From Lethocerus indicus (taxonomy: Eukaryota > Arthropoda > Insecta > Hemiptera > Belostomatidae): DNA of 64,000 nucleotides. Positions within the stretch are counted from its first letter, which is position 1, and each line of letters starts with the position of its first letter. The notes beneath the pieces were generated by a model, which saw only the letters and a list, made by a program, of their open reading frames with translations, ran no database searches and was not told the DNA's origin. Below, piece after piece: positions 25,400 to 40,600 of the stretch. Where the stretch lies: assembly GCA_019843655.1 (NCBI GenBank), contig JACDQD010000008.1, forward strand, positions 11,380,442-11,444,441. The letters are read 5' to 3'. The translations under genes and the position numbers were made by a program.

Positions 25400-28300
25400 G
25401 GGTGCACGTATCGCGCAGGTGAACCCGCAAACCGAAGCCGGCTTGTTTTATACCGGCAGTCTATTCTCGGCAACATCCCAATGCACGGAATGAAAAAAGC
25501 TCAATTGTGCAGGTCGGCTATGGGAATGACTGGGGTATTAATCGAACAAGCCGTTTCACGTTATCTACATTAGTATTTCCTTAGTATCTTCAAGTAAAAT
25601 AAATCCACTGTCTCGTCGTCTCATCATTGTATATATTAGGTTGTAACATTGTAATTCCGTGCGCTTAAATTTATTTATGTACTCATGCCTATGGGCAGCA
25701 GTTCGGCCGTTAAATGTTGGGGATTGGCATAAAAAAACACTCATTGTGTGTCGCGGGAACGGAGCAGCCAAATAGCAGAATGATTAGCAGGTAACCGAGG
25801 CGTTCACGCGCGGGTGAAGCCGAATCGGCTACCAACGATACGCTAGCTCTGTAGCTTCTGCTTCACATATAACTCCTCACAAAATTAGTCCGTCACCGCT
25901 GCGCGATCAATCTCCTCGCGTGGACAAATAAAATTAAATCCATTCTTTTGGGGGCGAAAACGAAGCCAGGATTTCCAGAGTCAATATAATTATCACAAAT
26001 TGCGACCATCTCGGAAAGCGACGTTGTAGCGAGAGAGGTTCAAGGTTCTTATCCCCGACGAAGATTTACTCGGGAGGAGCCAATTAGTGACATTATTAAA
26101 ATTTTTTCGATAAAGAACCATGAAAACAGATTAAAAGAAATTCATTATGAAATTAAAGAAGCGAGTATACAGTATTTCCTATAAATAACGCCGGTTGTTC
26201 GTAAACGAGGGGTTTCCGACACCCGCGCTCTCCATTCCATCGTTAATCTTTCCTCTCGCCTGCGTTAAAATGACTTCAACCGGCCATGAAGTTTCTTCTC
26301 CCAGTTTACGTCTCGGCGGAATTAACAGGCGAGCAAAAAACGGGCCTACAATGGGGGGTATCCCAAGATACGGGCAATTAAAACCCAGGTGGGAGGCGCG
26401 GAAGAAGCGAGTTTAGGGGGGCGTATCAACGCCTGTACGTCCGAAAGACCGCTATAAAAAAAGGGCGATGAAAAATAGCCGGCTCCCGCATAAGAATTAA
26501 CCGGCTTTTTAGAGCCGCCGGATTCTCCGCTGGAGATTGAGACCGGATCTGATTACCGAGACCGGATAATATTACTTTCCGGAAATAAAAGGACTGCTAC
26601 CTAAAATACGTCTAGAAATATCCGTACATTTTTTAAATTCCAATTTTAAATTAAGATCTAGACTAGACAAAAATTTTAGTTTTCAGCATGAACACACTAT
26701 TACTTACTTACCAAATGACTACAAACATCGTACACTTTAATGCAATCGCAAATTGAAAAGTTCAGAAAAAACCTCGCAGTGATTCGGTGAAGTGCCCATA
26801 CCATTTCTCTTCACTCGCCGGGAGGCAATAAAATTCCAAGTGCGCTCTTTATTCACCCCGTGGCGATGCATTCGGGGATTTCTTTACGAGTGGCCCGTTT
26901 ATGCGCTGAGCCGCCACCTCCTTCCTGGAAGTGAGGTGGGGTGTCTACCCACCAACGGGGGTCGCTTCCACCACCCGCCGGTTACCCTCCGCGTCCAAGT
27001 CCTCCGCCCACCCTTTTATAAGCCCTTTCCCTTTCCGCCACCAACCGGTAACGACTCCCGGCTCGAATTATATGGGTTTCGCCGGGTAGTGTACACCGCG
27101 TTGGTAAACTACGCCTTGATGGAGCATAAAGCTCGCGTACCCAATCGTTAACCTGCAGGGCTGAGGGGTGTCATACGCGGGCATCTCTGACTCGAGTACG
27201 TCTCACTCTCGGTCCCCGAGATCTGTCAACCCACCCCACGCCACCTGAGTCTTCGACCGTAAACAAATATTTGGGGGCGGGCTCTCACCCTATTGGGGGG
27301 TTACCGGCGACACCGTCTCATACGATCCCCATAAAACCATAAGGCAATCTGCATAATATCTGCATTGCAAATGTCCGAGGGGACGCGGCCCCCGGGCCGG
27401 TAAACGGGGCGATATCCTCATTGTTGCCCTATTGGCTGAGGGCGGGGACGGGTCTCTCCACCGCCCCCGTGTTAATTATTTTACTTCACCCCAGAGGGGT
27501 GTATAACTCGGGCGGCGATAGTACTCATGGCCCGAGACCTGCGGTTATGGAAATAGGGCGGGGTGTCGAGCCGTGAAACCGTCCTACCACTTCTCGCAGT
27601 TTTTTTTATTCATATTTATTTTTACGAGACCAGTTTTACTTCTATTGCGACCCCGGGGCACTTTTCCGCTTTTAATTCCCCGTACTCTAGGGATCCATTG
27701 AAGAATACTGGATTTGCTACGGAGAACATAAATATATTTCACATGTTTAAAATATTGAACAATTTTACATGTTGTGTTTCTTAACCAATAGATAAATTCC
27801 TTATAAACTTATGCCTTTATGGTACGAAATGTATGCAACTAGTGACGCGGAAAGCCAAGCAGTAATTGAAAATTATTTATGGGGATCGAGTAATTCTTCC
27901 TAAGCCCGTGGTACGCGACACTGTTTTTTAACAGTTGTTATACTGGCAACAAAATCAAGGATAAACTTCTCGAAAATGTACATATAATTTTGCAGAACTC
28001 ACTGATTAAAATATTTTGACTGACGCCTAAACGTATACCTCCGCGCCACACTCGAACGGTCTTCAATTATGTCCTTTCGCTTATCCCATCGCCGATTCCA
28101 TTTACACGCGTACGGGAGTCCGAAGTAAAAAAAACTAAGCCCCCGCAGAACTTAGTGCTTAACGCGGATAAAGTATGGTAATTCGGTTCGGCCGGAAGTA
28201 ATCCGACGTAAAAACTCCGGCCGCTCGGACAACAGCGGAGGGTTCACCCTCGGTGGGACTTGGGAAAACATTCGGAATTAAATGAGTTCGTCTGACCGTG

Positions 28301-31300
28301 TTTTTTTAACGGCTTTTCCAACCTGACGCGGAGGGCCCGCCATCGACAAAGAGCCCGCTTACAGGTTGATATCAACCTGAATGTATAACGGTCGCAAAGG
28401 AGAAACGACCGGAAAATTGGAGCGGGACAGTAAGAAAAAAAGGAGTCGGTCCACCTGGAAAATCTTCCTTCAAAATATTTAATTTAGCCCACCACCAACG
28501 TTTTGTTTTCCCGAATCAACAACGAAATAGGAACAAAATCAGACAGCACCGAAGATATCTGTAAATATCTTAAATCTTCGGTTCAAACCTCTTTTTCGAG
28601 AAGTGAATTATTGAGGACTATCGTGGCATACATAATTGCTCTAAACAGAAGGTTCTGCCGGACGATATTTCCAAAAAAAAACAATTACTCTTTTCATGAT
28701 AGATAACATTAAATTCAATTTGTATTGCACGTTCAATATCCCATGTTTCGTTTCTATCCCGCAGTCACGCCATCGAGGAACCGACACGGTGACGCACGCT
28801 CTCACATAGATATGCGTATGTACATAATTCTGATGACACTTTTGGTCTCATTAGACATCGAATAAATCGATGATTTTCTGGTATTTTTCCTACTGTTACT
28901 AAATAGTCAAAAAGAATTATTGCATTCTTAAAATTCTGTTTCGGGCTCCGCAACAGAGTTTTATGCAACCATAACATACTGATCAGAATAAAAAACCGCA
29001 GTTTCCGCAGACTGTATTGTACAGGAAGATTAATTAAAAATTACTTGTCGTTTTATTTCGATTTGCTCGCGGTTTCTTTTGATATTTAATTCAAATTTGT
29101 GTCGTGGTGGAACAGTCGAATGGGGGAAACGGGCTATCGCCTGTCCGACGGTCAATGGCGTTTCACCACTCGATGGTGTCCGAATGTGGGATCTCTCCAA
29201 TTACACAGGAGAGCCCAAACGACACGCCCGATTGCACTCGCAATTTATTAATTGGGGACTCACAATATTACGCGCCGCTCGGCTTAATTATAGGACTCAA
29301 ATGAATGCCCAATACCGCGCGTTTGGGGATATTACTTCCAGTTGAAAATTCAACAGTACAGTTTACACATATGACAGTTTGCTCAGGTAGGACACACTAA
29401 CATCGAACCCCCATAAACGTTTATTACACGACTTTGTACTCCCCACGTGCATATGTTTCCTACTACCCGCAGCGACTTCAAGTTTGAGCATAGTTCTTGC
29501 AAATATTCGTGTTCAATACAAATTAAAATTAAACATATTGAAGTACACAGTAATTCGTTAAGAAATGGTAACTGAAGAATGTACGTAAATAAAGTAATGA
29601 AGCCTGAGAATGCGTATGCATCTCATACTTAAATAGATCGCATTTTTATTAGGTATTCGTCGTAGGCAATTAGCAAGGGTGATGATAACTCATATGTCCG
29701 TGGATGGAAGTTTTTACGCATTTTACTATCATATTATAAAGAAGATTCTTATTAGGGAAAACGGATATTTCAGGCTAATGTAAACTACGAATACTTTACA
29801 CTCTTTGAAGCATTCATTTCAATATTTTGTAAGCAAAGGTACGTTGTTAACGTTTAAACGAAATTGGCAATTTGAAATTCTGATTACTAATCGGATCGAT
29901 GGACCCAACTTTGGCACTTCGAACCCGCAAGGAACGCGCCCGGGAAGACCTCCGCTTTCGGGATTTCAGAACGCCTTCAACCAACTTTTCAACTCCCGCC
30001 GATCGGTGTAGCTAACTTTAAGCGGTCACCCCCTCACCTAGAAGTGGGGGCGGGGGACGCACACATAACTAGGCAATGATTTAGTGGGGTGCCGCCCCCG
30101 CGTCAGCGGACGCCATTTGTCTCCTCCCTTGTAGACTCCCGGGGCGTTAATTGGTTTTAACCCCTCGAGAGAAAACCCCTCTCACTCTGTCACTCTCTCT
30201 CTCTCGCCCAGGGAGGGAAAGAGGAAAAAACCGGTCGGAAATCGGAAAAGGGAAATTCACTTGGGGCGGAGGGGAAAACTATTCTTCCGGGCCAACGCCG
30301 CGGGACGCGATGTTATTTTAATTGGATTTCACGATTCCCGGCCGACTGATTGGGATTCTTCAACCGATGGGATGAGAGGCATCCCGTGCTCTCCCATTCT
30401 GCGGGTTCCTTTGGTGTATCAAAATTGTATTTAAAGGAAAGAATCGCGAATCAACCGGATTGATTAATCGTTTTTAAGGTTAATCACGTTTTAAAAAAAA
30501 TTAGAACCATTATTGTTATTCAAAATAATGTAAAAATGCTATTAGACGGAGAAATTAGCAACAGTATAAATTATTGCTGTCTTGAGAATGGATCATCCTT
30601 AAAATATTTCTTCAAACACTCTTAAAGAAACGCCCGACATCGTTCATTGATGTTTTACTATTTGCAAGAATACAGTGGTACGATGTTTCGAGAAAAGATA
30701 TTGCGAAGGAAATCTCTGTATGACTTCAATTTTAAGGAAAAAGAAATTCACGATTCCAACCTGTTAACTAGAATTAAGATTAAAACGCTGACAGCAGAGA
30801 AATCGCCGAGGATTGTGACATGGCATAGTGTAGGGCTTAAAGAAAATCATGGAGTAGGGGCGTAAAGGGGGGGAAATTTACTGACCAGTTAAATTTTCAT
30901 GGCAAAGGTATGGTTGTTATCATAAATTTGCTCTATGAAGGGTCAAGCCCTGTATACCGTAGGAATATTAATGATAGGCTTCGATAATAATCAGTAATGT
31001 AATGTACGCAATTGTATGTTTAAGCAATTATTAGCAGATATATTTACTCGTAATCTATTCGACGACTCAACAGAAGAACACTTATTCGTCGAATCGTATT
31101 CGTTATAATGGATTCGTGTTAATTCCAGACGGGAAATCTGATTTGTATTTTTAAGAAATTTACTCCACGAATGTAGTGGGAACCTCGGTCTTATTGTTTT
31201 ATTGTTAGGGAAAGAATTAAGGAGGGCAACTTGTGATTTCTTTTTTTTCCCTCCCCTTTGTAATAAGGCCGGCAGCGCTCCCTCCCAGTATTAGCATGTG

Positions 31301-34300
31301 GGAATCGGCATCGTAGAAAAGAAATCTTTTTACCCGCCCAGGGAAATTTCGTTACAAAAGAGTATCATTTGCGTAAGACACCGTGGGATCCTCACCGGTA
31401 CCTAAAAATTCCTTAATCGGGGCGTACTTATCGCTGCTTAATTAAGTTTTAATGCATTCAAAGCAGCCGCGGTATCACTGAACCACAATAGGTTATGTTA
31501 ATTACGGTAAAAGAACCTGTGTTGAAAAAAAGCAAGGAAATAGAATTAAACGTTGTAATTAATGTATAATTTGGTTAAATCCCATGCTTGAATTTAATTT
31601 TGTATAATACTCTGAACCTTTATTGTTAGCGCTGTGATATTATTTTTGCCTGCTTACTGAGCAAATTACTGTTAACACAGTACAAAAAGTAAGAAAATTG
31701 TAAACATTATTGTTTAAATATTTAATTTGTTATTGTTATATATATGAGATTGTTATATATATGAATATTATATATCATATTCATGAACTATAACTAGTAA
31801 TCTAAAAATATTTGAAAACACGTTTAATCAGCAGTCGAGGAGAAACAACAAAACTAACAATTTGTGTTTCTCATAATCACAATGAATGAAATTGTATAGC
31901 GTAATGATAAGCGTTAAGCTTATTAAAACCTCTTGTATGAAGTGTTATAAAAATATGCTTATTATTAAACCAGTTCAGTTCTTTTATGTGAGTAACTCAC
32001 GAATAAGTGTATGAGAATGGCCAAACGGTAATTGCGTCTTTTCAGAATAAAAACATTCAATTTACGGTGGACACCGACCATACACAAGAAATTCAAGCCT
32101 GCGAGATCAGAAATTGATAACTCCATTCTGTTTATAGTGAAGTCGTAACAATTACATGGGGACAAAACATTAATTAAGGGTTGCATGAGCGACACTCCGG
32201 GCGGTCGCGGGGTGGTAAAAACTACCGAAAGCTTAAAAACTCTTATCGCCCCCCGGTCGATACGAATTTTGAATATCGCCTCCGCATATATACGCGTACG
32301 TAAGACGGTTAAACCTCGGATGTGGTAACACGGAATATTCCGATCTGCCATCGAGCATCATCCATCACTCGGAATGAGGGTTCGGGAGATACCGATCTCT
32401 AAATAAGGCCGTTTTCATTAATACCATTCGTTTGTATATTAATCAGCTGAATCGCGTGTCCGGTTACCGCCGGTGGGCTAAGCCCCAAAACCCGGCTTGA
32501 AGGAGACCGAGTTAATAGTGTAATATATGAAGATAAAAAAATTGTCATGAATTTTAATAAGTTTTCGATTTATATAAACTCCAACCATAATGAATTCGAA
32601 CTTACAACAGAAAAAAGTGCAATGGATGGGGCTCTAAACAGGGGCCCAACTTTTACGATAAACTTTATATATAAATGTATATATATTTTTATTTATTTAT
32701 GTAAAAATTATCATATTGCAAATAGTAAATATACATAACGGTTCGCAGGTTTTATTAATAGGCTATTTGACTCGGAGAGCTTACATCTGAACTACCATCA
32801 TACTCTTTCGAACTTATTCTCGTTATATATGGGCATTTCGGCACTTGTACTGGGTGTGGCTGTCTTATTCTGGAATTTGGATGCTATTGTTTCGGAGCGA
32901 ACTACCGAAGTGAGTTATAACGAGTATAGTGTAGCTATTTATGCGCAACTCATTGCATTGCTGATTTAAAAATTATTAAAATATCTAACAAGTTTATTTA
33001 ATATAATAGATATCGTTTTGATTCCAGTCCTTTAAAATCCTTTAAAATATAGAGGAGACTGTGTCCTCGATTTTCTTGTGTTGAATCCCTCGTTCTCAGA
33101 ATGTATTCAGTGATATATTCTGAATCAGTGCATTGGGCATCAACCGGTGTTTCTCGGCCTTTTAAACGATGCAATGATCAGGAACCCTCCTGCCCCTACC
33201 ATTTTATAAGGGAAATGTCATAAAAGCGTTCCCTTGTCCCGGGTATGGGCGCCCGGTTGGAAACCGCCGGTGATTAATCCGACGATTGAGTGGCCCATTT
33301 ATTTCAATTCCATATCCTTAATATTTCGACTCGATTCGGGGGACTCCTGTACCGGTAGAAGGACACGGAACAACAATTAATCAAAGGCCCCCTCTGTAGC
33401 CGATTACGGACCTTTGGCTGTCGCCTCTGTAAATTAACTGTGCCAACATTCCAGGATTAGACAGTTGTTTTAGCATGAACTTTGAGTAGTTACATAATTA
33501 TTCTATTGATTTGTTTTAATAATACAACTCTGTGTATAGGTTGACTTTTTACGAAATACTGTTAACATGGCACTACAATTTAAACAAATGTAAATTTCTG
33601 TAATAATTTGAGAACACAATCTTCCGTTATCAATATTAGAAGGATAAAAGTAGTCTGAATCAGGTTTAAACTGTAAATGCGTTCAGCATCCAAAAAATTA
33701 TATTGAAAAGACGAAATGAACTTCTGTATTTTTTTACCGGTCTGATCAATTTGACAGCGGAGGAATTCATTCGAAATTGCCCCAACACCCCATGGGTGTT
33801 GTTGAGCGCCGCGTTATTTACGAACATCGATCGTGGTAGCTTAATCAATTAAGCGTCCCCGGTCGGTCATTTAGTCTATTTAACGTTCGATCCGGTCGAG
33901 TAAATACGGCGGGCGTCGGTCCAATTTTTCGAGCAAAAAATTATTTGAGACAGAATTCGTTTTTGTAAAATGTTGGAAATTAAAATAGATTACCACTATA
34001 GCCGTATTATTCTGTCGGAATTATAAACCGTTCGAAACCTTCAATCCCTTAAGTAATGGACAGGCGCTTTCACGCGTATATAGCATTAATCTCAAAACAA
34101 ATAATCGGGAGAATATACAACTGTATGTGGCACAGAATATCAGACGGTTTATAATCTAAGTGGAATTATTATTGGTCACATTCTCTATAATTTTTATTTT
34201 CAATTTGGAAGCACACGCCTGTATCTAAGGGTTATCCTGTGAGGGGGGAATCAAATAATACAGTGGAATGAAAGGCTAACATTTTTAATCGATATATTCC

Positions 34301-37300
34301 ATTACACGTTTAGATTCGGTTAAATAAGCGCTTATGAAATCAAACAGGATAAGTACAGACAGTTTTCCTTTTCATTCTGAATGAGTTAGTTTTCTATTAA
34401 ATAAAAAAATATATATTTTTTATCATTAAAAATTGAAATAGACTTTAATAATAATTTACAATGAAGCTAATACCCACTAATATTATCCCAATAGTAGGTA
34501 GTAGTTCAGTATTAGGCCAATGGCAACTCACAAAAGAGAATAATATCGACTGGTGAAAAACCAGGACCGCAGGAAGAGAGGATACACTATTCCAATCTCT
34601 GTGCATAAATATTTTAATGTTGAAATTTATTACTGAATCTAAATACGATAAATACATACGAAGTCCCTGGAAATGAACACTTGCAAATATACAATTCAGG
34701 AGCTAGTGCAGAACTCTCATCAATATCATTTCCAATCCGCATCGAATTCCATTTCTTCCCCTGCTAGAAGTCCCCGCCTAGGAATAGGGCCCGGAGGAAA
34801 CGTGGGGCTGCTGAATAAATGGATTGTCCTTCAAACGGTCGCCCGCCTTCAAACTGCCCGTTTAACCGAGTCGCGAAGTCTACTCACTCCCGACCGATTG
34901 CCGACCAATGGAAGAAGTTCCTTCATGTTTCATTTATGCCTCCAGGATACGCCAACAGCCCCATTTTCCGGCTTTGAGCGATCCAAGGAACATTTAAACG
35001 AAGCCTTTAATTCAAGGCGAATATATATGTATAATGTATGTTTACAATAAAACCGAATCATGAAACAATTGATGCCGTGAATATTGGATTACTTTCGCGA
35101 TATAAATTTTTATCTGTTAAGCAAACAATGGAATACCTTTTGCCAAAAACAAGTACAACATACAAAAGTAATTTTATTAGATTAATGCAACTCAGTAATC
35201 GAATGATAATTTTTCAACCGGGACATAATAATGTATTTACCGACAGTAAGGAAGTATCTAAAAACAGTAAATTGGCAAGTAATCAAAACGACTAGTAATC
35301 AAGACTCCTGACTTTTGCACCGTCCTATATTTAAATGCGGCTATTCTGATATTATTATGAAAACAATTCAGCAACTAAAATAGTCAATATGAAATATCAC
35401 CAGGATGGTCGGTACGTAGGGCCATACACAATTTCCGAAATGTAGTTATTATTTGTCGACATATTAACTGAGAATTAATTAATTGCTAGTTAATAGACAC
35501 GATTGTAAACATATTGTGAATGTACCAAAGGAAACCAACCTTCTTTAAGAATTGATCGATCGTTTTACTGGGGGTCGGGAGAACATAAAAGACGACAATC
35601 GCATTGGGCGAATTTTTCCTTATCCCGGCCGATTGTTACTTGAATCCGAAACAAGATGAGTTATAGAACAACAGAGCTTGAGTAGGCGTAGATCCAGACC
35701 GGTGTTATAATATTCCAAACCCTCGTTAGCTACAAAAAGCGTTTTAGGCATAAAAAAATCTATCAAGTCTTGTTTTTAACGCTAGGTTGTTAAACCTTAG
35801 GAAAGTTTTTATTCAACTTTTGAGTATCTATAAGCAAAAACCTGTTAACCCATAATAGCTTCCAAACTTCCCGCTTTTTATATCAAGTTTCAAACGGGGG
35901 AACCATTAAACGACTGTCACTTTCAAAGTGTTAACAATACTTAAAGAAAAAAATTCATTAATGTTAATTTCGGTAAGATAATATGTAAATTGGTTCGTTG
36001 TGCCACTTAAATGCGATCGTAATGAATGACCAAGTTACAACAATAAGACATTATTTATCTTTCAATTTCTTCTTTGAAATATGTATTAAAAGTATGGTAA
36101 GGAGCATACGTGTTTACAGGGATTGAAATGTACAACATATAAGAGATAAAACTCACTTTCTGGTGTATAAATTAAACGCAAGGACCTATGTAAATATGAC
36201 CGCTTTCATAATTCGGTTTTTTTATGGTCCGGGCGTTTTCCGTCCCCCATCTCATTTGGGAGAGGCCGACCCCTCTCTTCAACTCAGAACGACTTGATCC
36301 AACTGATAAAACTTCAATTACACATATTTATAGGGTGCAATTCAACTTGTTGGATGATTTCGTGCTCATCTTAATAATTCAAGTCAGGAGAAGGGGAACA
36401 AGTCCGGTTTCAGATTTTAAATACGTTCAACATTTTGCCTTCTTCTTTTCTGATTTGTTTTCGATTCATGTAAAATAAAATAACGTAAAATGTGTTATTC
36501 TGTACATTTATTACAACTAAAATAAATATAATACATTTCCTAGATAATCGTGCGGCGTTTCGGGATTAAGTTGGTGTTACTACCACTCTAGTTCTTCACG
36601 CAGAGAAAAATATTCGAACTGAAATTAAACTTATTAATCAAAATACTCTTTGTTCATACAGGAAGCGTAAAACAAACCTCTTTCCATATACATCTGAGTG
36701 AGTCAAATCCATAATGGGACGATCTAAAATTCATTAACATGCCATTGCCCGTCAGCTTCATAACACAAACGCTTAGACAGGGTTATGGAGATCGATCAGA
36801 TGAAGGCTTTGTTGTCTAGACCTCGCAATGCTCGGCTACTCCACCTGACAGGGAATTAGCGTTCAGACGGGTTGAGGAGCCTTTGTACGGAGGGAGGGTG
36901 GGATAGACTACATACAGGAATGTTCCCCTTGTTTAACACTAGCGGTTAATCCTCAAACAAGACTCAAACGACAAGAACCTTAGAGACTGCTCCCATTGCT
37001 CGACAGAAGATGTAACAGTTGAAAACGAGGTATTTATTTGTTCCAAGCAAGTGTGTAGACAATGCTGAGTTTAACTGGACTCTGTGAACTACACAAGATT
37101 ATCAAATATCTAACGATTCAGACACCTTTGATAGTTTATCTCTAAATAACTACACATTAAATACAGAAAGATTAAACGCGTATAAAACTGAACACAAGTA
37201 CTCACAAGTACTAAGGCATAAATAGTAGGTTCTTGCCCAGAATGTAACTGCCACCATGAAAATCTTCACGTCCTTAGCGTCCTGGGACGCTGAGACCTCG

Positions 37301-37650
37301 GGTTTAACGAGCGATTAAAGAAAAACTGCCAATGAGAATGGAATGTATACAAAAACTCTACGGTGGGAACGAACTACAAAATGGTATTCTTCGATGCGCC
37401 CTTCTGGATTTCCAGCGTAAATGGAAAGAGTATCTTTGACAATGTACCAGATGGATTCATTCTCAGAAGTTGAGCACGAGAGGGTGGCCCTCGCTTTTTA
37501 AATCCCGGCAGGCGAAAAGTTTCATTCTCCCATCGGCGGGCCAAAGGAGCCGTCTCCAAACTTCTTTTCCCTTCCTCCCCGGGCTCGGTTCAAACTTGGT
37601 CCTAAAATGTCTTTGATGGATCATCGATTCCTCGCCCCACCGAACATGCT
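25400..37650. other. Non-coding, no gene recognised
   Basis: GC/CpG-rich islands (about 25780-26500, 26800-27560, 28040-28300, 29900-30380) alternate with long AT-rich stretches (30400-38000 is mostly AT-rich). The 119-codon frame at 26792-27151, the 128-codon minus frame at 31965-32351 and the 125-codon frame at 34673-35050 show no recognisable domain, codon-position bias or splice boundaries. The segment at 29100-29340 is compositionally complex and could be a conserved non-coding element, but that cannot be judged from one sequence. Confidence 0.5.
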
Positions 37651-37699
37651 CCTATGGCTCCCAGAAGCTTTATTTAAGACACGCGGGCTCCTAGCCGGA

Positions 37700-40600
37700 T
37701 TTCGAACTCGGTTCCAGACTTGCGAATTTGAGCAGTAGGTCAGATTAGTGAGGGTAATTTTACTCGAAGTTCCATGTGTTAGAAATTCCGTCAGACTACG
37801 GGGTAGAACTAGGGACCCTCCAAATTAAAACGAGTAAGGCGAGAGGGCATGAATTTTTATGACTAATATTAATAACAAAAATAAAACTTATGAACGACGA
37901 TTCTGTTTAACTTATTTTATACTTTCTTTAATTTAGTTAAAAATCACACAATATTGACTAAGTTCTAAAACCCTCCCCGCGTTAATAATATTACTTCTCT
38001 AAAAGGTATTCCATATATATATATTTGGTTCAGGCAATTGAATCTGTATTCATTAAAATAATAATCGCCGGCTCGAATTAAATAGCGACTTTATTCTGTC
38101 CTCGAAACGGCGATAATTAAAGCAACAATTGCGGGAGGCGAAATATAAATTGGCCGGTCTCGTCGCGGCCGAAATTAAATTCGGGGAATACAGACATCAG
38201 GCGAGCTCGAGTGGGGGAATGCTCGATGGCGGTTTAGGGGATGGGGAGGTGGGACATTGCAGTTTTAATGCAAAAAGGCGAGAGCGAAGGAGTTCTCGGT
38301 AGAGGGGGAGAATCGGAGAGAGCTCTCTTTCCGAGTTGTACGAGCGCTGCATCCCTAATGAGATGCCGGGAGGTCCGGGGGACTTGGGATATCGGGGGCC
38401 TCTGCCAGGGGACCCGCCCCGAATTCTTCGAAAACTTCTTAATTGATCGAGCCAAGGCGGAGTCTTCTCGGAGGCTTTTGTTGTCGACCGGACGTCCGAA
38501 ACTTTCATCCAACTAATTAGTGCTTTCTTCGGTGGGCCGGGATTGATCATGAGTGGAGGGGAGGCAGCTTGTTTTCCATTCCGGGACAATGGGCGTTTAC
38601 AAGGCATAAAGAATTTTCTGTATTGCTTGGAACTCTATGAGCTTCAAATCGGTGAGGTTCTCAGAACACATTCACCCGCGTGACATCTCTACCATGCCTT
38701 GCAAGATCTTTACATCTCTCCATATCTATTAACGGTAAATTACAGTACAAAATCATCATGTCAGCACTACGACTGTCTACTATTTTGGACTAAAGTGGGG
38801 GGATAGACACAAAAAAGGGAAATGATACGGACAACTCGTGCAATGTTTGAATGTTATTTATTTAGTAATGTTATCGCTTACATTGTTAGCATATTTATTG
38901 TTTTATGCATAGCTAGGGCGTCCCCAACAATAAAATAAGTGCTGACTTAAATAAACTTTAATGCTTTTTGATAATCGCATAAAGATATGCGGTAGTCAAT
39001 AGAATATTAATAGCAGAGCTTCCCTAAATGAATGCGCGTTCTCACATTTTGGAACGATAACCACCGATACCGATAGCGTAAAACGTCAACCGATCAATCG
39101 TACCGATCACGTGGGCGGGAGGGACCAGAGTGCGTTTTACTGTTGTGTCCCGGACACGGGAGGCGGTGTAAATTAAACGGCGGAACATTAATGGGTCGAA
39201 CAAGGGAGAGGAGCGGGAACACAGGTAGGCAGTGGGAGGAGGGGCCCCTTCAGCCCCGCGGCGTCATTCCCTACCTAACGACCGGGAGCCAGTCTGGCGC
39301 ACCCGCATCAGGATTCAATCATTTCATATTTAGCATCTGGGTTTAAATGGGAAATTATAAGGTAGATATCTAACCATTTAAATTGCCCCACAAGACTCCC
39401 AATAATCGTACGAAATACCACCGCTCGTCGTTCTTTCCTTTCTGATTTAATGCATATACATTGATTATATACTAGACTAGCTACGATGTTTTGTCTTAGC
39501 AACATAGCTTATAATTGAGTAGAACTACTATAAAGTCATGTTTCCGAAAATGAGTAAGGCAGAACAGTTGATATCAAGTGAAGCCCCGGTAAGCTCTTTA
39601 ACGCCTCCATCACAAAATGTAGCGCACCGCCGTAGTTAATTATATGTCTTATTTCCGGCTCTTGAAATTGAAGCCGGATCTTCATTTCGAAAATCGTTTC
39701 ATATTTCAATCGGAAATCCTAATAAAGGGGCCTTATTATCGGAAGGGACGATTTCCCAGTTTTTCCGAGGAGGTCCAGTCGCCTGTTGTTAGAAAGGGCG
39801 GGGGCGGGGGGGTTGGGCGAAGCCGGTCATAAAGTGGGCAACAAAAGGCCCCGGGGGCCGTACACTCGGCTGTTTTAGTGCCGCCCCCACTACTACCATC
39901 CCCCGGGTAAGGCCCTATATCCGGTCAAAGTATCCACAACAACTGAGCGCCCACGCCGCTCGCAGTCCATCCCAGGCATCGGTCAACGCACTTTTCACGA
40001 CCCCAGTCAACTTGCGATCGCTTTGAACAACTCGTACCGTTTGTCCGGTTTCCGCTTTCAATTTTCCCCAACAGAGCAGCGCGATTCCGAACAGACACCT
40101 TAGTAGAGTACGCTGATTGCTAACTCACGATTCACAAGGTCCAAGAATCCGCGCCTTTAATATTGTCGTTAATATCAAGATGGGACCGTGACTTCCCTTC
40201 AAATTCAATCGTCTTCGTCACTCCAATCTCCCACCTCTAAGCTTCCATCAACCAATATCTCTAAAATAGTACACGGCGCACATTACACAAACTACTCAAC
40301 TTCAACTATAAATCAAAATGTCAATTTGCGCCGTAACTAAATGCTGAGTACATAGTCCGATTAATCACTAGGATTAATTTATGCGCGGGTAAATGAATTA
40401 TGGGCCGAGTGGTCATTTCGAAGTCGTAAACAGTCCGCCATAGGACCAAGCTAGTGAGAAGAGATTCGCAAAAAGGTTGCGATAATTAATTTTCATTAAA
40501 GTTCGGAAAAACCCATGATACGTTTCAAATACCGCGTTTAATTTGCAAATTAAATTGATTTTGCGCACAAACATTAGCCTCCGCTTACCCGGCCTGTATA

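Noticed and set aside
25637..25660. TTAGGTTGTAAC, a mariner-end-like sequence
   Set aside because: No matching inverted end or transposase frame was found nearby.
31965..32351. 128-codon minus frame in AT-rich DNA
   Set aside because: It is long for AT-rich sequence, but codon position 3 shows no bias and no family is recognised.
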